Numbered from the stretch's first letter, positions 46,619 through 56,900 are shown. The stretch is 64,000 bases of DNA from Caldilineaceae bacterium (GCA_019637645.1 JAHBVH010000009.1:1-64000); one strand, 5' to 3'. Numbers and translations are program-made. Notes: generated from the sequence alone by a model not told the origin.

Positions 46619-48685
46619 TTATTGACTGTGGGTATCAGGCGTCATCTCTAAAACGTCGATCAGAAAGGCCCAACGGTCGGCCACCTCGGCAATCAGCTTG
46701 GCAATGGGCTTCCCGGCCCCATGCCCGGCTTTGGTCTCGATCCGAATGAGAACCGGCGCGGAGCCGCCTTGGGCTGCTTGGAGCGCAGCAGCAAATTTAA
46801 AACTATGGGCGGGAAAGACCCGATCATCATGATCGCCCGTGGTGATCAAGGTGGCTGGGTAGGCGGTGTCAGGGTGCGTGTTGTGATAGGGTGAATAGGC
46901 CAACAGTGTTTGAAAGGCGGCCGCGTCTTCAGGATCACCATAATCCGAGACCCAAGCCCAGCCGATGGTAAATTTATGAAAGCGCAGCATATCCAAAACG
47001 CCAACCGCAGCTAAGCAAGCGCCAAAGAGATCGGGCCGCTGCGTTAGGCAAGCGCCGACTAACAGACCGCCATTACTGCCCCCACCAATGGCGAGCTTGG
47101 GGGTGCTGGTGTAGCCTTGGGCAATTAACCATTCTGCCGCAGCAATAAAGTCATCGAAGACATTCTGCTTCTGTGCCAAGGTGCCTGCTTGGTACCACGC
47201 CTTGCCATATTCACCACCGCCCCGCAAGTTGGCTAGGGCAAAAACGCCGCCCATTTCCAGCCAAACCAGAATGCTGGACGAAAAAGAGGGCGTTTGGGGA
47301 ATGTTAAAGCCGCCATAGCCATAGAGATAGGTTGGATGCGTCCCGTCGAGGGTGATGCCCTTTTTGTAGCAGAGAAACATGGGCACCTGGGTACCATCTT
47401 TGCTGGTATAGAAGATCTGCTTGGTTTCGTAAGCCGCGGGGTCAAAATCTAATTCGGGCTGATGAAAGCTTTGGCTTTTCCCGGTGGCAATGTCATAGTG
47501 ATAGATGGCGCCAGGTGAAGTAAAGCTAGTAAAGGCATAGAAGGTTTCATGGTCGGTTTGATGACCACCAAAGCCCGCGACTGAACCAATGCCGGGTAAA
47601 GCTACCTCATCAATCAACGCACCATCTTTGCGAAACCTTTTGACAAGACTATGGGCGTTGTGTAAGTAGGTGGCAATTAATTGGTCGCCGAAGAGGCTGA
47701 CACTGCGCAAAGAATCGTTACTCTCCGGTAATACCGCTTGCCACTGATCCGGCTGTTGAATGTCCACGGCGACCACACGCGAGCGCGGTGCACCCCGATC
47801 CGTCTGGAAATAGAAGCGGGTATCATCGTTCCCAATAAAGTCATAGGCCGCGTCAAAGTCGTTACAGAGTTCGATGATAGGGCTAGCCGGGTCCTGGAGA
47901 TCTTGGTAGAAGATGCCATTCTGGCGAAAGGTACCCCGCGTGACGTAGATGATCAGATAGCGGCCATCGTCACTGACGACGGGGCCAAAGCTCCACTCTT
48001 TCTGCTCTGGGCGCGCGTAGACTAGGCGATCCGCACTTTGGGGTGTCCCAAGTTGGTGGTAGTAGAGCTTCTGAAAATAGTTGACATCTTTATAGGTCTC
48101 GCCAGCCGTTGGCGCATCATAACGGCCATAAAAGAAGCCCTGGTGATCGTGGGTCCAGGCCGCGCTAGAGAATTTGATCCATTGCAACCGATCTGCCCGA
48201 TCACTGCCGGTTGCCACCTCGCGCACGCGCCATTCTGCCCAATCCGACCCCGCCGTAGAAAGCCCATAGGCTAATAGCTGACCATCCTCGCTAATGGCGT
48301 AGCCGTTCAGCGCAACAGTGCCATCTGCTGAAAGTTGATTGGGATCGAGTAGCACTTGGGGCTCGGCGGTCAGCGCCGCTGTCCAGTAGAGGACAGCCTG
48401 ATTTTGCAGACCATTGTTACGGGTGAAAAAGTAGCGATTGCCACGGCGAAAGGGGATCCCATAGCGCTCATAGTTCCAGAGGGCCGTTAATCGTTGTCGA
48501 ATCGCCTCTCGTTGGGGCACTTGGGCGAGATAGGTGGCGGTCAGCGCATTCTGGGCGTCGATCCACGCCTTGGTTTCATCAGCATCGATTGCTTCTAACC
48601 AACGATAGGGATCAGGCACAGCAACGCCATGCAATACATCGACAGTGTCGGCACGTCGGCTGGACGGATAGGAGAGTTCTTGCAT
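46619..48685 (-). CDS. S9 family prolyl oligopeptidase
   Basis: This is a 688-residue serine peptidase that cleaves after proline in short peptides. The first 400 residues are a beta-propeller opening PDPYRWLEAIDADETKAWIDAQN. The alpha/beta-hydrolase domain holds S537 in GGGSNGGLLVGA, an Asp in GDHDDRVFPAHSFKF and a His in AGHGAG, a complete catalytic triad. GYGGFN and LRGGGEYG oxyanion regions are intact. There is no signal peptide, so it is cytoplasmic. The ATG at 48685 is preferred; a GTG lies 9 bp upstream. An eight-unit 9-bp repeat begins 13 bp before the ATG (48698-48769), where the promoter or leader should be. Confidence 0.9.
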   Translation of the reverse strand: MQELSYPSSRRADTVDVLHGVAVPDPYRWLEAIDADETKAWIDAQNALTATYLAQVPQREAIRQRLTALWNYERYGIPFRRGNRYFFTRNNGLQNQAVLYWTAALTAEPQVLLDPNQLSADGTVALNGYAISEDGQLLAYGLSTAGSDWAEWRVREVATGSDRADRLQWIKFSSAAWTHDHQGFFYGRYDAPTAGETYKDVNYFQKLYYHQLGTPQSADRLVYARPEQKEWSFGPVVSDDGRYLIIYVTRGTFRQNGIFYQDLQDPASPIIELCNDFDAAYDFIGNDDTRFYFQTDRGAPRSRVVAVDIQQPDQWQAVLPESNDSLRSVSLFGDQLIATYLHNAHSLVKRFRKDGALIDEVALPGIGSVAGFGGHQTDHETFYAFTSFTSPGAIYHYDIATGKSQSFHQPELDFDPAAYETKQIFYTSKDGTQVPMFLCYKKGITLDGTHPTYLYGYGGFNIPQTPSFSSSILVWLEMGGVFALANLRGGGEYGKAWYQAGTLAQKQNVFDDFIAAAEWLIAQGYTSTPKLAIGGGSNGGLLVGACLTQRPDLFGACLAAVGVLDMLRFHKFTIGWAWVSDYGDPEDAAAFQTLLAYSPYHNTHPDTAYPATLITTGDHDDRVFPAHSFKFAAALQAAQGGSAPVLIRIETKAGHGAGKPIAKLIAEVADRWAFLIDVLEMTPDTHSQ

Positions 48686-48697
48686 GTTTCTCACGAT

Positions 48698-48769
48698 CTT
48701 ATCTGGCTTATCTGGCTTATCTGGCTTATCTGGCTTATCTGGCTTATCTGGCTTATCTGGCTTATCTGA
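48698..48769. repeat. 9-bp tandem repeat upstream of the prolyl oligopeptidase gene
   Basis: Seven perfect copies of CTTATCTGG and one variant lie in a row. The array starts 13 bp before the gene's ATG (4 bp before the GTG), a likely slip-prone leader or promoter element. Confidence 0.95.
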
Positions 48770-49249
48770 ATACGAGCGATGCCGTGATTGAGCATTGCCT
48801 GCGCCCTGTGCTGAAAATAGGACGCGGATTTACGCAGCGGAACGCGGATAAACCCCATCCAAGCAGCATCAATCTGCCGCATCAGCTCATCCCATGCGCT
48901 GCACATCACGCTGATTAAGTGCGCTGATAGTTTGTATCTTACCAGAGCAACCCATTCGCGGCCAAACCATACCTTTGCCTGCATACTGGACAGCTTTCGG
49001 GTAGAAGAGTTGAGGGATTTTGCACCAAGGTTGCTCTATCAGCGAAGCGCTAACCGATTTTCAGAACCTGTTAGCGCTAGGTTGGCGTATGTCCCAAAGC
49101 CGCCAAATTTGCCTATTTCGCGAAATGGCTAGCGGTGGGGTACAATAGGGGTACATCTAGCATACTATGCAAATCTAATCACCCCTTCACTCATGCCAAC
49201 GGCTGCGCTTACGTGTGCCGTTATGAACATTGGAAAGTAGGAGAACCGC
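48770..49249. other. Intergenic region before malate synthase
   Basis: About 480 bp with no supported gene. It has a short GGACGCGGAT-containing phrase (about 48831) related to the hairpin at 18344, and a TACAAT-like -10 near 49141. The rest is unrecognised. Confidence 0.45.
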
Positions 49250-50833
49250 ATGTCTATTACACCGCCGCAGGGTGTCCAGGTGTTGGGCCCTAGCACACCG
49301 CAAGTGCAAGCCGTGTTGACACCCGAAGCGCTTGCCTTTGTTGCCGACTTACACCGCCGGTTTAACCCAACCCGTACGGCCTTGTTAGCGCGGCGTGCCG
49401 AGCGGCAACTGGCGATTGATGCCGGTCAGCTTCCCGCTTTCCTGCCCGAAACGGCAGAGATACGGCGCAGTGAATGGCGTGTAGCTTCGGCTCCTGCCGA
49501 TCTCAATGACCGCCGCGTGGAGATCACCGGCCCGACCGAGCGCAAGATGCTGATCAACGCGCTGAACTCTGGGGCCAAGGTCTTTATGGCCGACTTTGAA
49601 GATGCGCTGTCGCCGACGTGGGAAAATGTGATTGCCGGCCAGATCAATTGTAGCGACGCCATCCGCCGGACGATCGCGTTTCATAATCCCGATGGCCGCG
49701 TCTACAAGCTCAATGCGACCACGGCGACGTTGCTCATTCGTCCGCGTGGCTGGCATCTGACGGAAAAGCATGTCCTGGTTGATGGGGAACCGATCTCCGC
49801 AAGCCTCTTCGACTTGGGGCTTTATATGTTCCGCAATGCCAAGGAACTCTTGGCGCGTGGCAGTGGCCCCTATTTTTATTTGCCCAAGCTAGAAAGCCAT
49901 CTCGAAGCGCGGCTGTGGAACGATGTCTTTGTCGCGATCCAGGATAAACTGGGGATTCCTCAAGGCTCGGTCCGCGCCACAGTCTTGATCGAAACCATCC
50001 TGGCGGCCTTTGAGATGGAAGAGATTCTCTACGAATTGCGCGACCACGCGGCGGGGCTGAATGCTGGGCGGTGGGATTACATCTTTAGCACGATCAAGAA
50101 GCTGCGCAACCGTAGTGATATGATCCTGCCTGACCGTAGCCAGGTGACGATGACCGTGCCATTTATGCGGGCGTATACCGAACTTTTGATCCGCACTTGT
50201 CATAAGCATGGTGCCCATGCCATTGGCGGGATGGCGGCCTTTATTCCCAATCGCCGTGACCCCGTGGTGACTGAAAATGCGTTAGCCAAGGTGAGGGAGG
50301 ATAAGACGCGCGAGTCCAATGATGGCTGTGACGGCACTTGGGTGGCGCATCCCGATCTTGTGCCAGTGGCGATGGCCTGTTTTGACCAAGTGTTGGGCGA
50401 CCGGCCCAATCAGAAGGACCGTCTGCGCGACGATGTCCAGGTCGAAGGCGCCGAATTGATCAACGTCGGCGCGAGCGGGGGCGCGATCACCGAAAATGGG
50501 GTGCGGCTCAATGTCAGTGTCGCGCTCCAGTATATCAATGCTTGGCTCAACGGCAATGGGGCTGCGGCGATCAATAATCTGATGGAAGATGCCGCCACCG
50601 CGGAAATTTCCCGCTCGCAGATCTGGCAATGGATTCGGCACGGGGCAAAGCTCGCCGATGGCCGCTCGGTGACGCGTGAACTGTATATGCAGATCCGCGA
50701 TGAAGAGCTGCACAAGTTGGGTGGCCCGAGCCTCGAACGCTATGAAGAAGCCGCCGAATTGCTCGATAAATTGATCCTCACTGACCAATTTATCGAATTC
50801 TTAACGCTGATCGCCTACGACTATCTAGATTAA
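49250..50833 (+). CDS. aceB: Malate synthase A
   Basis: This 527-residue enzyme condenses glyoxylate with acetyl-CoA to malate, the second step of the glyoxylate bypass. The isoform A signature and order are clear: [18 protein letters not shown] near residue 110, [53 protein letters not shown] (metal-binding Glu) and [13 protein letters not shown] [16 protein letters not shown]. The length matches type A (about 530 residues). AGGAG precedes the ATG by about 7 nt. Isocitrate lyase is not nearby. Together with acs it points to growth on C2 compounds, or to a glyoxylate-consuming step. Confidence 0.95.
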   Translation: MSITPPQGVQVLGPSTPQVQAVLTPEALAFVADLHRRFNPTRTALLARRAERQLAIDAGQLPAFLPETAEIRRSEWRVASAPADLNDRRVEITGPTERKMLINALNSGAKVFMADFEDALSPTWENVIAGQINCSDAIRRTIAFHNPDGRVYKLNATTATLLIRPRGWHLTEKHVLVDGEPISASLFDLGLYMFRNAKELLARGSGPYFYLPKLESHLEARLWNDVFVAIQDKLGIPQGSVRATVLIETILAAFEMEEILYELRDHAAGLNAGRWDYIFSTIKKLRNRSDMILPDRSQVTMTVPFMRAYTELLIRTCHKHGAHAIGGMAAFIPNRRDPVVTENALAKVREDKTRESNDGCDGTWVAHPDLVPVAMACFDQVLGDRPNQKDRLRDDVQVEGAELINVGASGGAITENGVRLNVSVALQYINAWLNGNGAAAINNLMEDAATAEISRSQIWQWIRHGAKLADGRSVTRELYMQIRDEELHKLGGPSLERYEEAAELLDKLILTDQFIEFLTLIAYDYLD

Positions 50834-50850
50834 GCAGATAAGTTCGGTGA

Positions 50851-50896
50851 GACGCTGATTTGCGGGTGGGCGCGGCGAAAATCGCAAATCTGCGTC
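50851..50896 (+). terminator. 14-bp hairpin after malate synthase
   Basis: The arms at 50851-50864 and 50883-50896 match with one mismatch, just past the malate synthase stop. Confidence 0.5.
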
Positions 50897-50935
50897 CACC
50901 TCTGTTGATGCCTGAACGCGCGGGAGGGACTGTCT

Positions 50936-51403
50936 ATGGCGCGCTTTGAATATGGTGAGCGGATCGGGCAGACCGCGCCGCTCCGGATTGGTTGTACGGC
51001 CATTATCTTGGATGAGCAGGGGGAAAAGGTCCTCTTGACCCGCCGTGCCGACAATGGGGATTGGTGCCTGCCCGGCGGTGGTATGGAAGCTGGCGAAAGC
51101 GTCGAAGAAGCCTGTCGGCGCGAAGTTTGCGAAGAGACCGGCCTCACCGTCGAAGTCGTTCGGCTCACCGGTGTCTACAGTTCACCCCATCGCATTACGG
51201 TCTATAACGACGGCAATCGCTTTCAATTTGTCTCCTTTGCCTTTCTTGCCCAGATTGTCCACGGGACACCGGGCCTCAGCGATGAAGTGACCGAAGTCGG
51301 GTACTTCACCAGGGCGGAGCTGGCATCGCTCAAGATGAGTGAACCGCACCGCGAACGGATCGCCGATGCCTTTGCCCAGCAAGCTGCCGCGTTTATTCGG
51401 TAG
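50936..51403 (+). CDS. Nudix hydrolase
   Basis: This 155-residue protein has a complete Nudix box: GGGMEAGESVEEACRREVCEETGLTV (residues about 45-70), which binds the divalent metal and hydrolyses a nucleoside diphosphate linked to X. The preceding RIGCTAIILDEQGEKVLLTRRADNGDWCLPG is typical. The substrate is not clear. GGGAGGG lies 8 nt before the start. It follows malate synthase but is separated by a hairpin, so it may be its own unit. Confidence 0.9.
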   Translation: MARFEYGERIGQTAPLRIGCTAIILDEQGEKVLLTRRADNGDWCLPGGGMEAGESVEEACRREVCEETGLTVEVVRLTGVYSSPHRITVYNDGNRFQFVSFAFLAQIVHGTPGLSDEVTEVGYFTRAELASLKMSEPHRERIADAFAQQAAAFIR

Positions 51404-51406
51404 CCG

Positions 51407-51539
51407 TCAAATTGGCAGGGCAAGCGCGAATTGTAAAAAACAGAGTTAAAACTGCTACTGACAGGGCAAAGCGGGTAGCCACCGGCTTGATCAGGCCGCT
51501 ATTACGGACGAAGGGCGCGTTTGCCCTGGTCAAATTTGA
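51407..51539. repeat. Imperfect 130-bp palindromic element
   Basis: Arms at 51407-51428 and 51516-51539 match over about 20 positions with small gaps, and an inner CCGGC/GGCCG stem sits between them. It lies just before the T-box promoter. It may be a terminator or a small inactive mobile element. Confidence 0.45.
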
Positions 51540-51547
51540 ACTGACTC

Positions 51548-51576
51548 TTGACAGTCCTTCTGACCCATGCTACACT
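51548..51576 (+). promoter_or_regulatory. Promoter of the T-box leader
   Basis: TTGACA (51548-51553), a 17-bp spacer and TACACT (51571-51576) predict transcription starting near 51583. Confidence 0.75.
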
Positions 51577-51594
51577 TTGCTTAATTGAAAGAAA

Positions 51595-51905
51595 AAGCGT
51601 TGATGGAGTAGAGTAATCGTTGGAACGTTCTTGCAGCGAGCTTGGGGTGGTGGAAGCCAAGTGAACCCTCTAGCGATGAAAATCCCTCCGGAGCAGTGGT
51701 CTGAACAGGCTTGGCCTCAGTAAGCGCCGCCGGTTTCACAAACCGTTATCCTTGTGGCGAACTCATGCAACAGCGGGCGTAATTCTATATTACGTTGGTT
51801 AGCATGGCTTGGCAGTGAGGTGCTTGTCAATCTTTGATTGGCAGGAACCGGGGTGGTATCGCGGACTTCTGAAGCCCGTCCCCGTTAGGGGGATGGGTTT
51901 TTTTA
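51595..51905 (+). ncRNA. T-box riboswitch, apparent Ile (AUC) specifier
   Basis: The leader shows the parts of a T-box that senses uncharged tRNA. Stem I has an AGTA motif (51612-51615), paired ATCGTT/AGCGAT arms (51616-51621 with 51672-51677) and a GGTGGTGGAAGCC distal region (about 51647-51658). By alignment with the B. subtilis glyQS leader (GAAA-specifier), GAAA (51678-51681) precedes the triplet ATC (51682-51684), which suggests tRNA-Ile. The T-box core GGGGTGGTATCGCGG (51850-51864) holds UGGU for pairing with the tRNA ACCA end. A terminator, CCCGTCCCC/GGGGATGGG (51875-51897) plus seven T residues, follows. It should control alaX and possibly ileS. Confidence 0.88.
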
Positions 51906-51968
51906 TTGGCTTTTGTTTGCGGCTAGCTGTTTCGGCTAGCTATTTTGGCAACAAAGGGGTGAAAGCAA

Positions 51969-52703
51969 ATGACAAGACTTCTTTACTATGAAGATGCCTA
52001 TTGGCGTGAATTTGGGGCCACCGTAACGGCAACCAAAGAGGCCGCCGATCACTGGCAGGCCCTTTTGGATCGCACGGCCTTTTATCCTGGCGGCGGTGGG
52101 CAACCGAATGATGAAGGCTGGTTGGAGATAGGCGGGACACGCTATTGGGTTAGTGCTGTGAAAAAAGAAGGTGACCAGATCTGGCATACGCTACAGACCG
52201 ATGGCGAACCCATTGCCGTCTCTGTTGGTACCCATGTCATTGGCACCGTCGATTGGGCGCGCCGCTATCAACTTATGCGGACTCATACGGCGATGCATAT
52301 TCTCTGTGGCGTGGTCTGGCGTGACTATGGCGCCAGTGTCACCGGCGGCAATATGGACCCTGGCAAAGGGCGCATGGATTTCGAGTTTGAATCGCTCACG
52401 CGCGAGCTGATCAGCGAAATCGCAGCCAAGTGTAATGCCGAAATTGCGGCAGCCCGTGAGGTGCGTACCCGAAGCTTGCCCCGCGAACAGGCTTTTGAAA
52501 TTCCCGACCTGATCCGCACTAAAATTAATCTGCTGCCTGCCGGGATCAGCACGGTGCGGACGGTTGAAATTGTGGGCCTGGATCTCCAGGCTGATGGCGG
52601 TACTCATGTCAACAATACCCGCGAAGTGGGTGCCATGCAGGTCGTCGATTACAAGAGCAAAGGCGCGATCAACAAGCGGGTCTATATTGAGCTGACCGAT
52701 TGA
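51969..52703 (+). CDS. Alanyl-tRNA editing (AlaX-like) protein
   Basis: This 244-residue free-standing editing domain is related to the AlaRS second additional domain and hydrolyses mischarged Ser- or Gly-tRNA-Ala. TAFYPGGGGQPNDEGWL is the usual start of the family. The zinc ligands HxxxH appear in MRTHTAMHIL. The second pair, normally CGGTHV, reads DGGTHVNNTREVG, so the cysteine ligand is replaced by aspartate while the histidine stays. Binding with Asp is plausible but should be tested. AAGGGG lies 8 nt before the ATG. It is the first gene after the T-box leader, whose specifier looks like Ile and not Ala. Confidence 0.85.
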   Translation: MTRLLYYEDAYWREFGATVTATKEAADHWQALLDRTAFYPGGGGQPNDEGWLEIGGTRYWVSAVKKEGDQIWHTLQTDGEPIAVSVGTHVIGTVDWARRYQLMRTHTAMHILCGVVWRDYGASVTGGNMDPGKGRMDFEFESLTRELISEIAAKCNAEIAAAREVRTRSLPREQAFEIPDLIRTKINLLPAGISTVRTVEIVGLDLQADGGTHVNNTREVGAMQVVDYKSKGAINKRVYIELTD

Positions 52704-52742
52704 ATTACGTTACCCGTATTACTTGCTTACGCACCCCCAACC

Positions 52743-53255
52743 ATGGTTACTTACACAGATCTCTTCACCCCCGATCTCTTTTGGGTCGCTAGCCATACGG
52801 CGGGCCATGAGGCGGTGTTGACCAACGAACTGTGGATGCGTGTGTTGCAGAGGGCGCTACACCGTGAGCAGAAGCGGCGGCCCTTTCGGTTGGTGGGATA
52901 TGTCTTTCTACCGGAACAGGTCCATCTGTTGCTAGAACCGATAGGCAGCACTAGCATAACCACCATGGTCAGGGCAATCTACCAGCAGTTTCAAACCGAG
53001 TACCAACAACTCGTTGGAATTCCCGGTGAACTTTTGCTCTGGGAAAGTCACCATCAAGTGCAGCGGGTGATCGACGTGGCTGATCTGGCATCCCGGCTCG
53101 ACTCGATGCATTATCTGCCGGTTCAGCAGCACCTCGTCGCCAAGCCAGAGCAGTGGCCCTATAGCAGTTATGGCGGCTGGCTCGCCCAAGGGCTATATGC
53201 AAACGGTTGGGGCGGGACACCCCCTACACGACGAAGTAGAAAACCGGGAATATGA
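52743..53255 (+). CDS. Degenerate RAYT-like (REP-associated tyrosine) protein
   Basis: This is a 170-residue protein with the layout of the Y1/TnpA-REP family: FRLVGYVFLPEQVHLLLEP, then a long helical stretch with tyrosines and a terminal EQWPYSSYGGWL segment. The family's HUH motif (NHVHLLL) reads EQVHLLL, so the first histidine is gone. An intact single-strand transposase activity is therefore unlikely; it may be a domesticated relative. The start is uncertain, and no ribosome-binding site is clear. It sits between alaX and a GNAT gene in the T-box unit. Confidence 0.7.
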   Translation: MVTYTDLFTPDLFWVASHTAGHEAVLTNELWMRVLQRALHREQKRRPFRLVGYVFLPEQVHLLLEPIGSTSITTMVRAIYQQFQTEYQQLVGIPGELLLWESHHQVQRVIDVADLASRLDSMHYLPVQQHLVAKPEQWPYSSYGGWLAQGLYANGWGGTPPTRRSRKPGI

Positions 53256-53292
53256 GCCGCAAGCATGCCATATAATAAGGATCGTAGTGGGC

Positions 53293-53805
53293 ATGAACAC
53301 TGAGATTAGAGTACTGACAGAGGCCGACGCCGCGCCCTACCAAGCGCTGCGGCTGCGTTCGTTGCAGGAGCACCCGGAAGCCTTTGGCTCGGCCTATGCA
53401 GACGAAGTAGGCCGGAGCATTGCAATGATCCAGGAACGGCTGCAGGCGAGTGAGCATCGCTTTACACTAGGGGCTTGCCAGGACAACCGGCTGGTCGGAA
53501 TTGTCTCTTTTGGCCGTTCTTTGGGGGTCAAAGTGTGCCACCGGGGCGGGGTTGGCGGGATGTATGTTGCGCCAGAAGCACAAGGCCAGGGCCTGGGCAA
53601 GCAGCTCTTAACCGAATTGATTAGAAGAGCGCACCTGATGGCTGGTTTGGAGGAGATTATCCTGGCCGTCACCGTGGGCAACGGCGCTGCCCGGTCAATC
53701 TATCTCGCCGCTGGCTTTGCACCCGCGTATGTGGAAGAACGGTACATCAAGGTGGCCGACCGCTATTATGATATTGAATGGATGACGTTACGTTTAGGAA
53801 AATAA
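53293..53805 (+). CDS. GNAT-family N-acetyltransferase
   Basis: This is a 170-residue protein from the ATG at 53293, preceded by AAGGAT about 10 nt upstream. Residues 1-25 (EIRVLTEADAAPYQALRLRSL) open the fold; the acetyl-CoA motif A is GMYVAPEAQGQGLGKQLLTEL; AVTVGNGAARSIYLAAGFAP is motif B. The family varies widely in substrate. It is 37 bp after the RAYT-like gene and 101 bp before ileS; a hairpin (53811-53875) lies in the gap to ileS. Confidence 0.88.
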   Translation: MNTEIRVLTEADAAPYQALRLRSLQEHPEAFGSAYADEVGRSIAMIQERLQASEHRFTLGACQDNRLVGIVSFGRSLGVKVCHRGGVGGMYVAPEAQGQGLGKQLLTELIRRAHLMAGLEEIILAVTVGNGAARSIYLAAGFAPAYVEERYIKVADRYYDIEWMTLRLGK

Positions 53806-53810
53806 CAGAC

Positions 53811-53875
53811 TCAGAAGACAGAGGCCAGAGGCCGGGCATAGCGTTGCTCTCTGACTACTGACTTCTGTCTTCTGA
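53811..53875. terminator. 12-bp perfect hairpin before ileS
   Basis: TCAGAAGACAGA (53811-53822) pairs with TCTGTCTTCTGA (53864-53875); GGCCAGAG/CTCTGGCC nearby adds a further pairing option. It may terminate or attenuate transcription entering ileS. Confidence 0.5.
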
Positions 53876-53906
53876 CTACTGATCTCTGGCCGATGAGGGA
53901 GAAACT

Positions 53907-56900
53907 ATGACAACCGAGACAAAAACAAAATTTACACCCGTCCCTTCTTCCGTCAACTATCCGGCGATGGAAGAGCGCGTAATGGCGATGTGGGCCGCCA
54001 ATAACATCTTTGAGCGTACCCTGAGTGAGCGCGCGGAAGGCCCCCGCTATGTCTTCTTTGAAGGGCCGCCCACCGCGAATGGCCGTCCGGGGATTCACCA
54101 TGTATTGGCGCGTGCCTTCAAAGATATGTTCCCCCGCTACAAGATCATGCAGGGTCACTATGTCCTGCGCAAGGGTGGTTGGGATACTCATGGCCTACCT
54201 GTTGAGATCGAGGTAGAAAAACAGCTTGGGCTGAGTGGCAAACAGCAGATCGAAGCCTATGGCGTGGAAGATTTTAACCGTCGCTGTCGCGCTTCGGCCA
54301 TGGAATATATCAAAGATTGGGAACGGCTGACCGAGCGCATGGGCTTCTGGGTCGATAAGGAAGAAGCCTATGTCACCTTCCGCCCCGATTATGTCGAGTC
54401 CGTCTGGTGGATCTTGCGGCAGTTCTGGGATAAAGCGTTGCTCTATCAAGGGTACAAAGTGGTCCCCTATTGCCCACGTTGTGGCACGCCGCTGAGCAGC
54501 CACGAACTTTCGCTTGGGTATAAAGATGATGCCGTCGATCCCAGTGTCTATGTGAAATTTAAGCTCAAAGGGCGCGAGAACGAGTATCTTCTGGCCTGGA
54601 CCACCACGCCGTGGACCCTGCCAGGTAATGTGGCCTTGGCGGTAGGCCCCAAGGTAGAATATGCTAAAGTGCGCGATGTTAGCGGCGATATCATCTACCT
54701 CGCTACCGCACGCGTGGAGGCGGCGCTCCGCCCCGGCTACGAAGTGTTGGAGAAACTCAGTGCCAAGGATCTGGCGGGGTGGCATTACGAGCCGCTCTAT
54801 CAATTCTTTCCGGTGGAGCAAGATTATGCCTACGTCGTTACCGCTGACTATGTCAGCACCGACGATGGCACCGGCATCGTGCATATCGCCCCCGCGTTTG
54901 GTGCCGAGGATATGGCCGTGGGGCGGGCCAACAAACTCCCCTTGATCATGACCATTGACTTGGCGGGCAAGTTCAAGCCAGAAATGACCTGGGCGGGGAT
55001 CTTTGTGAAAGACGCCGATCCGCTGATCGAAGAAGAGCTGGCAAGCCGTGGCCTACTCTATCGGAGCGGCACCATCGAACATACCTATCCTTTCTGTTGG
55101 CGCTGTGGCACCCCCCTGCTCTATCTCGCCAAGCAGACGTGGTACATCCGCACGAGTGAGCATAAGGATCAACTCGTGGCGCTCAACCAGGAGATCAACT
55201 GGGTGCCAGAGCACATCAAGGATGGCCGCTTTGGGGCCTGGCTAGAGAACAACATCGATTGGGCCTTAGGCCGCGACCGCTATTGGGGCACGCCGCTGCC
55301 CGTCTGGAAGAGCGATGCGCCGGGTAGCACCTACTTTGAATGCATTGGCAGTCGGGAAGAACTTTCACAGAAGACCGGGCGCGATCTGAGTGAACTGGAT
55401 CTCCATCGGCCCTATGTGGATGAGGTTACCTGGCCCGCGCCCGATGGTGGCACCATGCGGCGGGTGCCAGAAGTCATCGATGTTTGGTTTGATAGTGGTG
55501 CCATGCCGGTGGCGCAATATCACTATCCCTTTGAAAATCAGGCGCTTTGGGCAGAGCAACAGCAGGCTGACTATATCTGCGAAGCCGTGGATCAAACGCG
55601 TGGTTGGTTCTATTCGCTGCATGCCATCAGCACGCTGCTCTTTGACCGGCCCGCCTATAAGAATGTCATCTGTCTTGGGCATATCTTGGCCGAAGATGGC
55701 AGCAAGATGAGTAAATCCAAGGGTAATGTCGTCAATCCGTGGGAAGTCTTTACTATTCACGGCGCCGACGCCACCCGCTGGAATATGTACACCGCCAGCC
55801 CGCCCGGCAACAGCCGCCGCTTTAGCGTCAACCTGGTCGGTGAGACGGTCCGCAAGTTCTTGAACACCTTGTGGAATACCTATAGTTTCTTTGTGACCTA
55901 TGCTAATTTGGGTGACTGGCGACTGGCGACTGGCGACTCGGCGATCGGTAACCAATCGCTAAATCTGCTCGATCGCTGGGTCTTGTCGGAGCTGAACACA
56001 TTGGTGCGCGATGTGACCGAAGCCTACGAGCGCTATGATGTGTTGGGCGCGACGCGACCGGTGGCAGACTTTATCGATAGTGTGAGCAACTGGTATGTGC
56101 GGCTGAGTCGCCGCCGTTTCTGGGAAGGCGACCCGGCTGCCTTGGGCGTGCTTTATGAGGTGTTGGTCAAGGTGAGTCAATTGATCGCCCCGGCGACTCC
56201 CTTTATCGCGGAGGAGATCTATCAAAATCTGGTCACTAGGGGCAACCCCGCCGCGGCTAGTGTGCATCTGAGCCGGTGGCCGCTGGCGAACCTGGCGCTC
56301 ATTGACAAACAGTTGAGCACCGATATGGCCTTGGCGCAAAAGGTGACCAGCTTGGGCCATGCCGCCCGGCAGAATGCCAATCTCAAAGTGCGCCAGCCCT
56401 TGGCCCAAGTGGTGGTCCGCACCCGCAGCAGCGAAGAACAGGCCAGCTTGGTGCGCTTGTCCGACCTGATCTTGGATGAGTTGAATGTCAAGGCGTTGGC
56501 CTTTGCCGACGCTGCCGGGGATCTGGTGGATGTGGTCGTCTTCCCCTTCCCCAAGCAGTTGGGGCAGAAGTATGGCAAGGGCTACCCGGTGATCCGCAAA
56601 CTCTTAGGCGAGTTGGATCAACTGGATCTGGCGGGTAAGTTCCAAGGTGGCGAGACGGTGACGGTCGCGGCTGATGGGACAAGCTATGCCATCGCGCCGG
56701 AAGATGTGGAAGTACGGAGCACCCCCCGCGCTGGCTTTAGTGTGGCCCAAGATGGTGGCTATCTCGTGGCGATCACCACCACCTTGACGCCCGAACTGGA
56801 GCAGGAAGGCAATGCCCGTGAACTCGTGCGGCGCATTCAACAACTGCGCAAGGATGCGGGCCTGGAGATCAGCGATCGGATCACCCTCTACGTCTCGGCT

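Noticed and set aside
48589..48918. Plus-strand 109-codon frame with repeated AYL units
   Set aside because: The repeated peptide is only the translation of the 9-bp array, and the rest overlaps the oligopeptidase gene in antisense.
54195..54884. Minus-strand frame of 229 codons inside ileS
   Set aside because: Antisense shadow of the synthetase editing domain.
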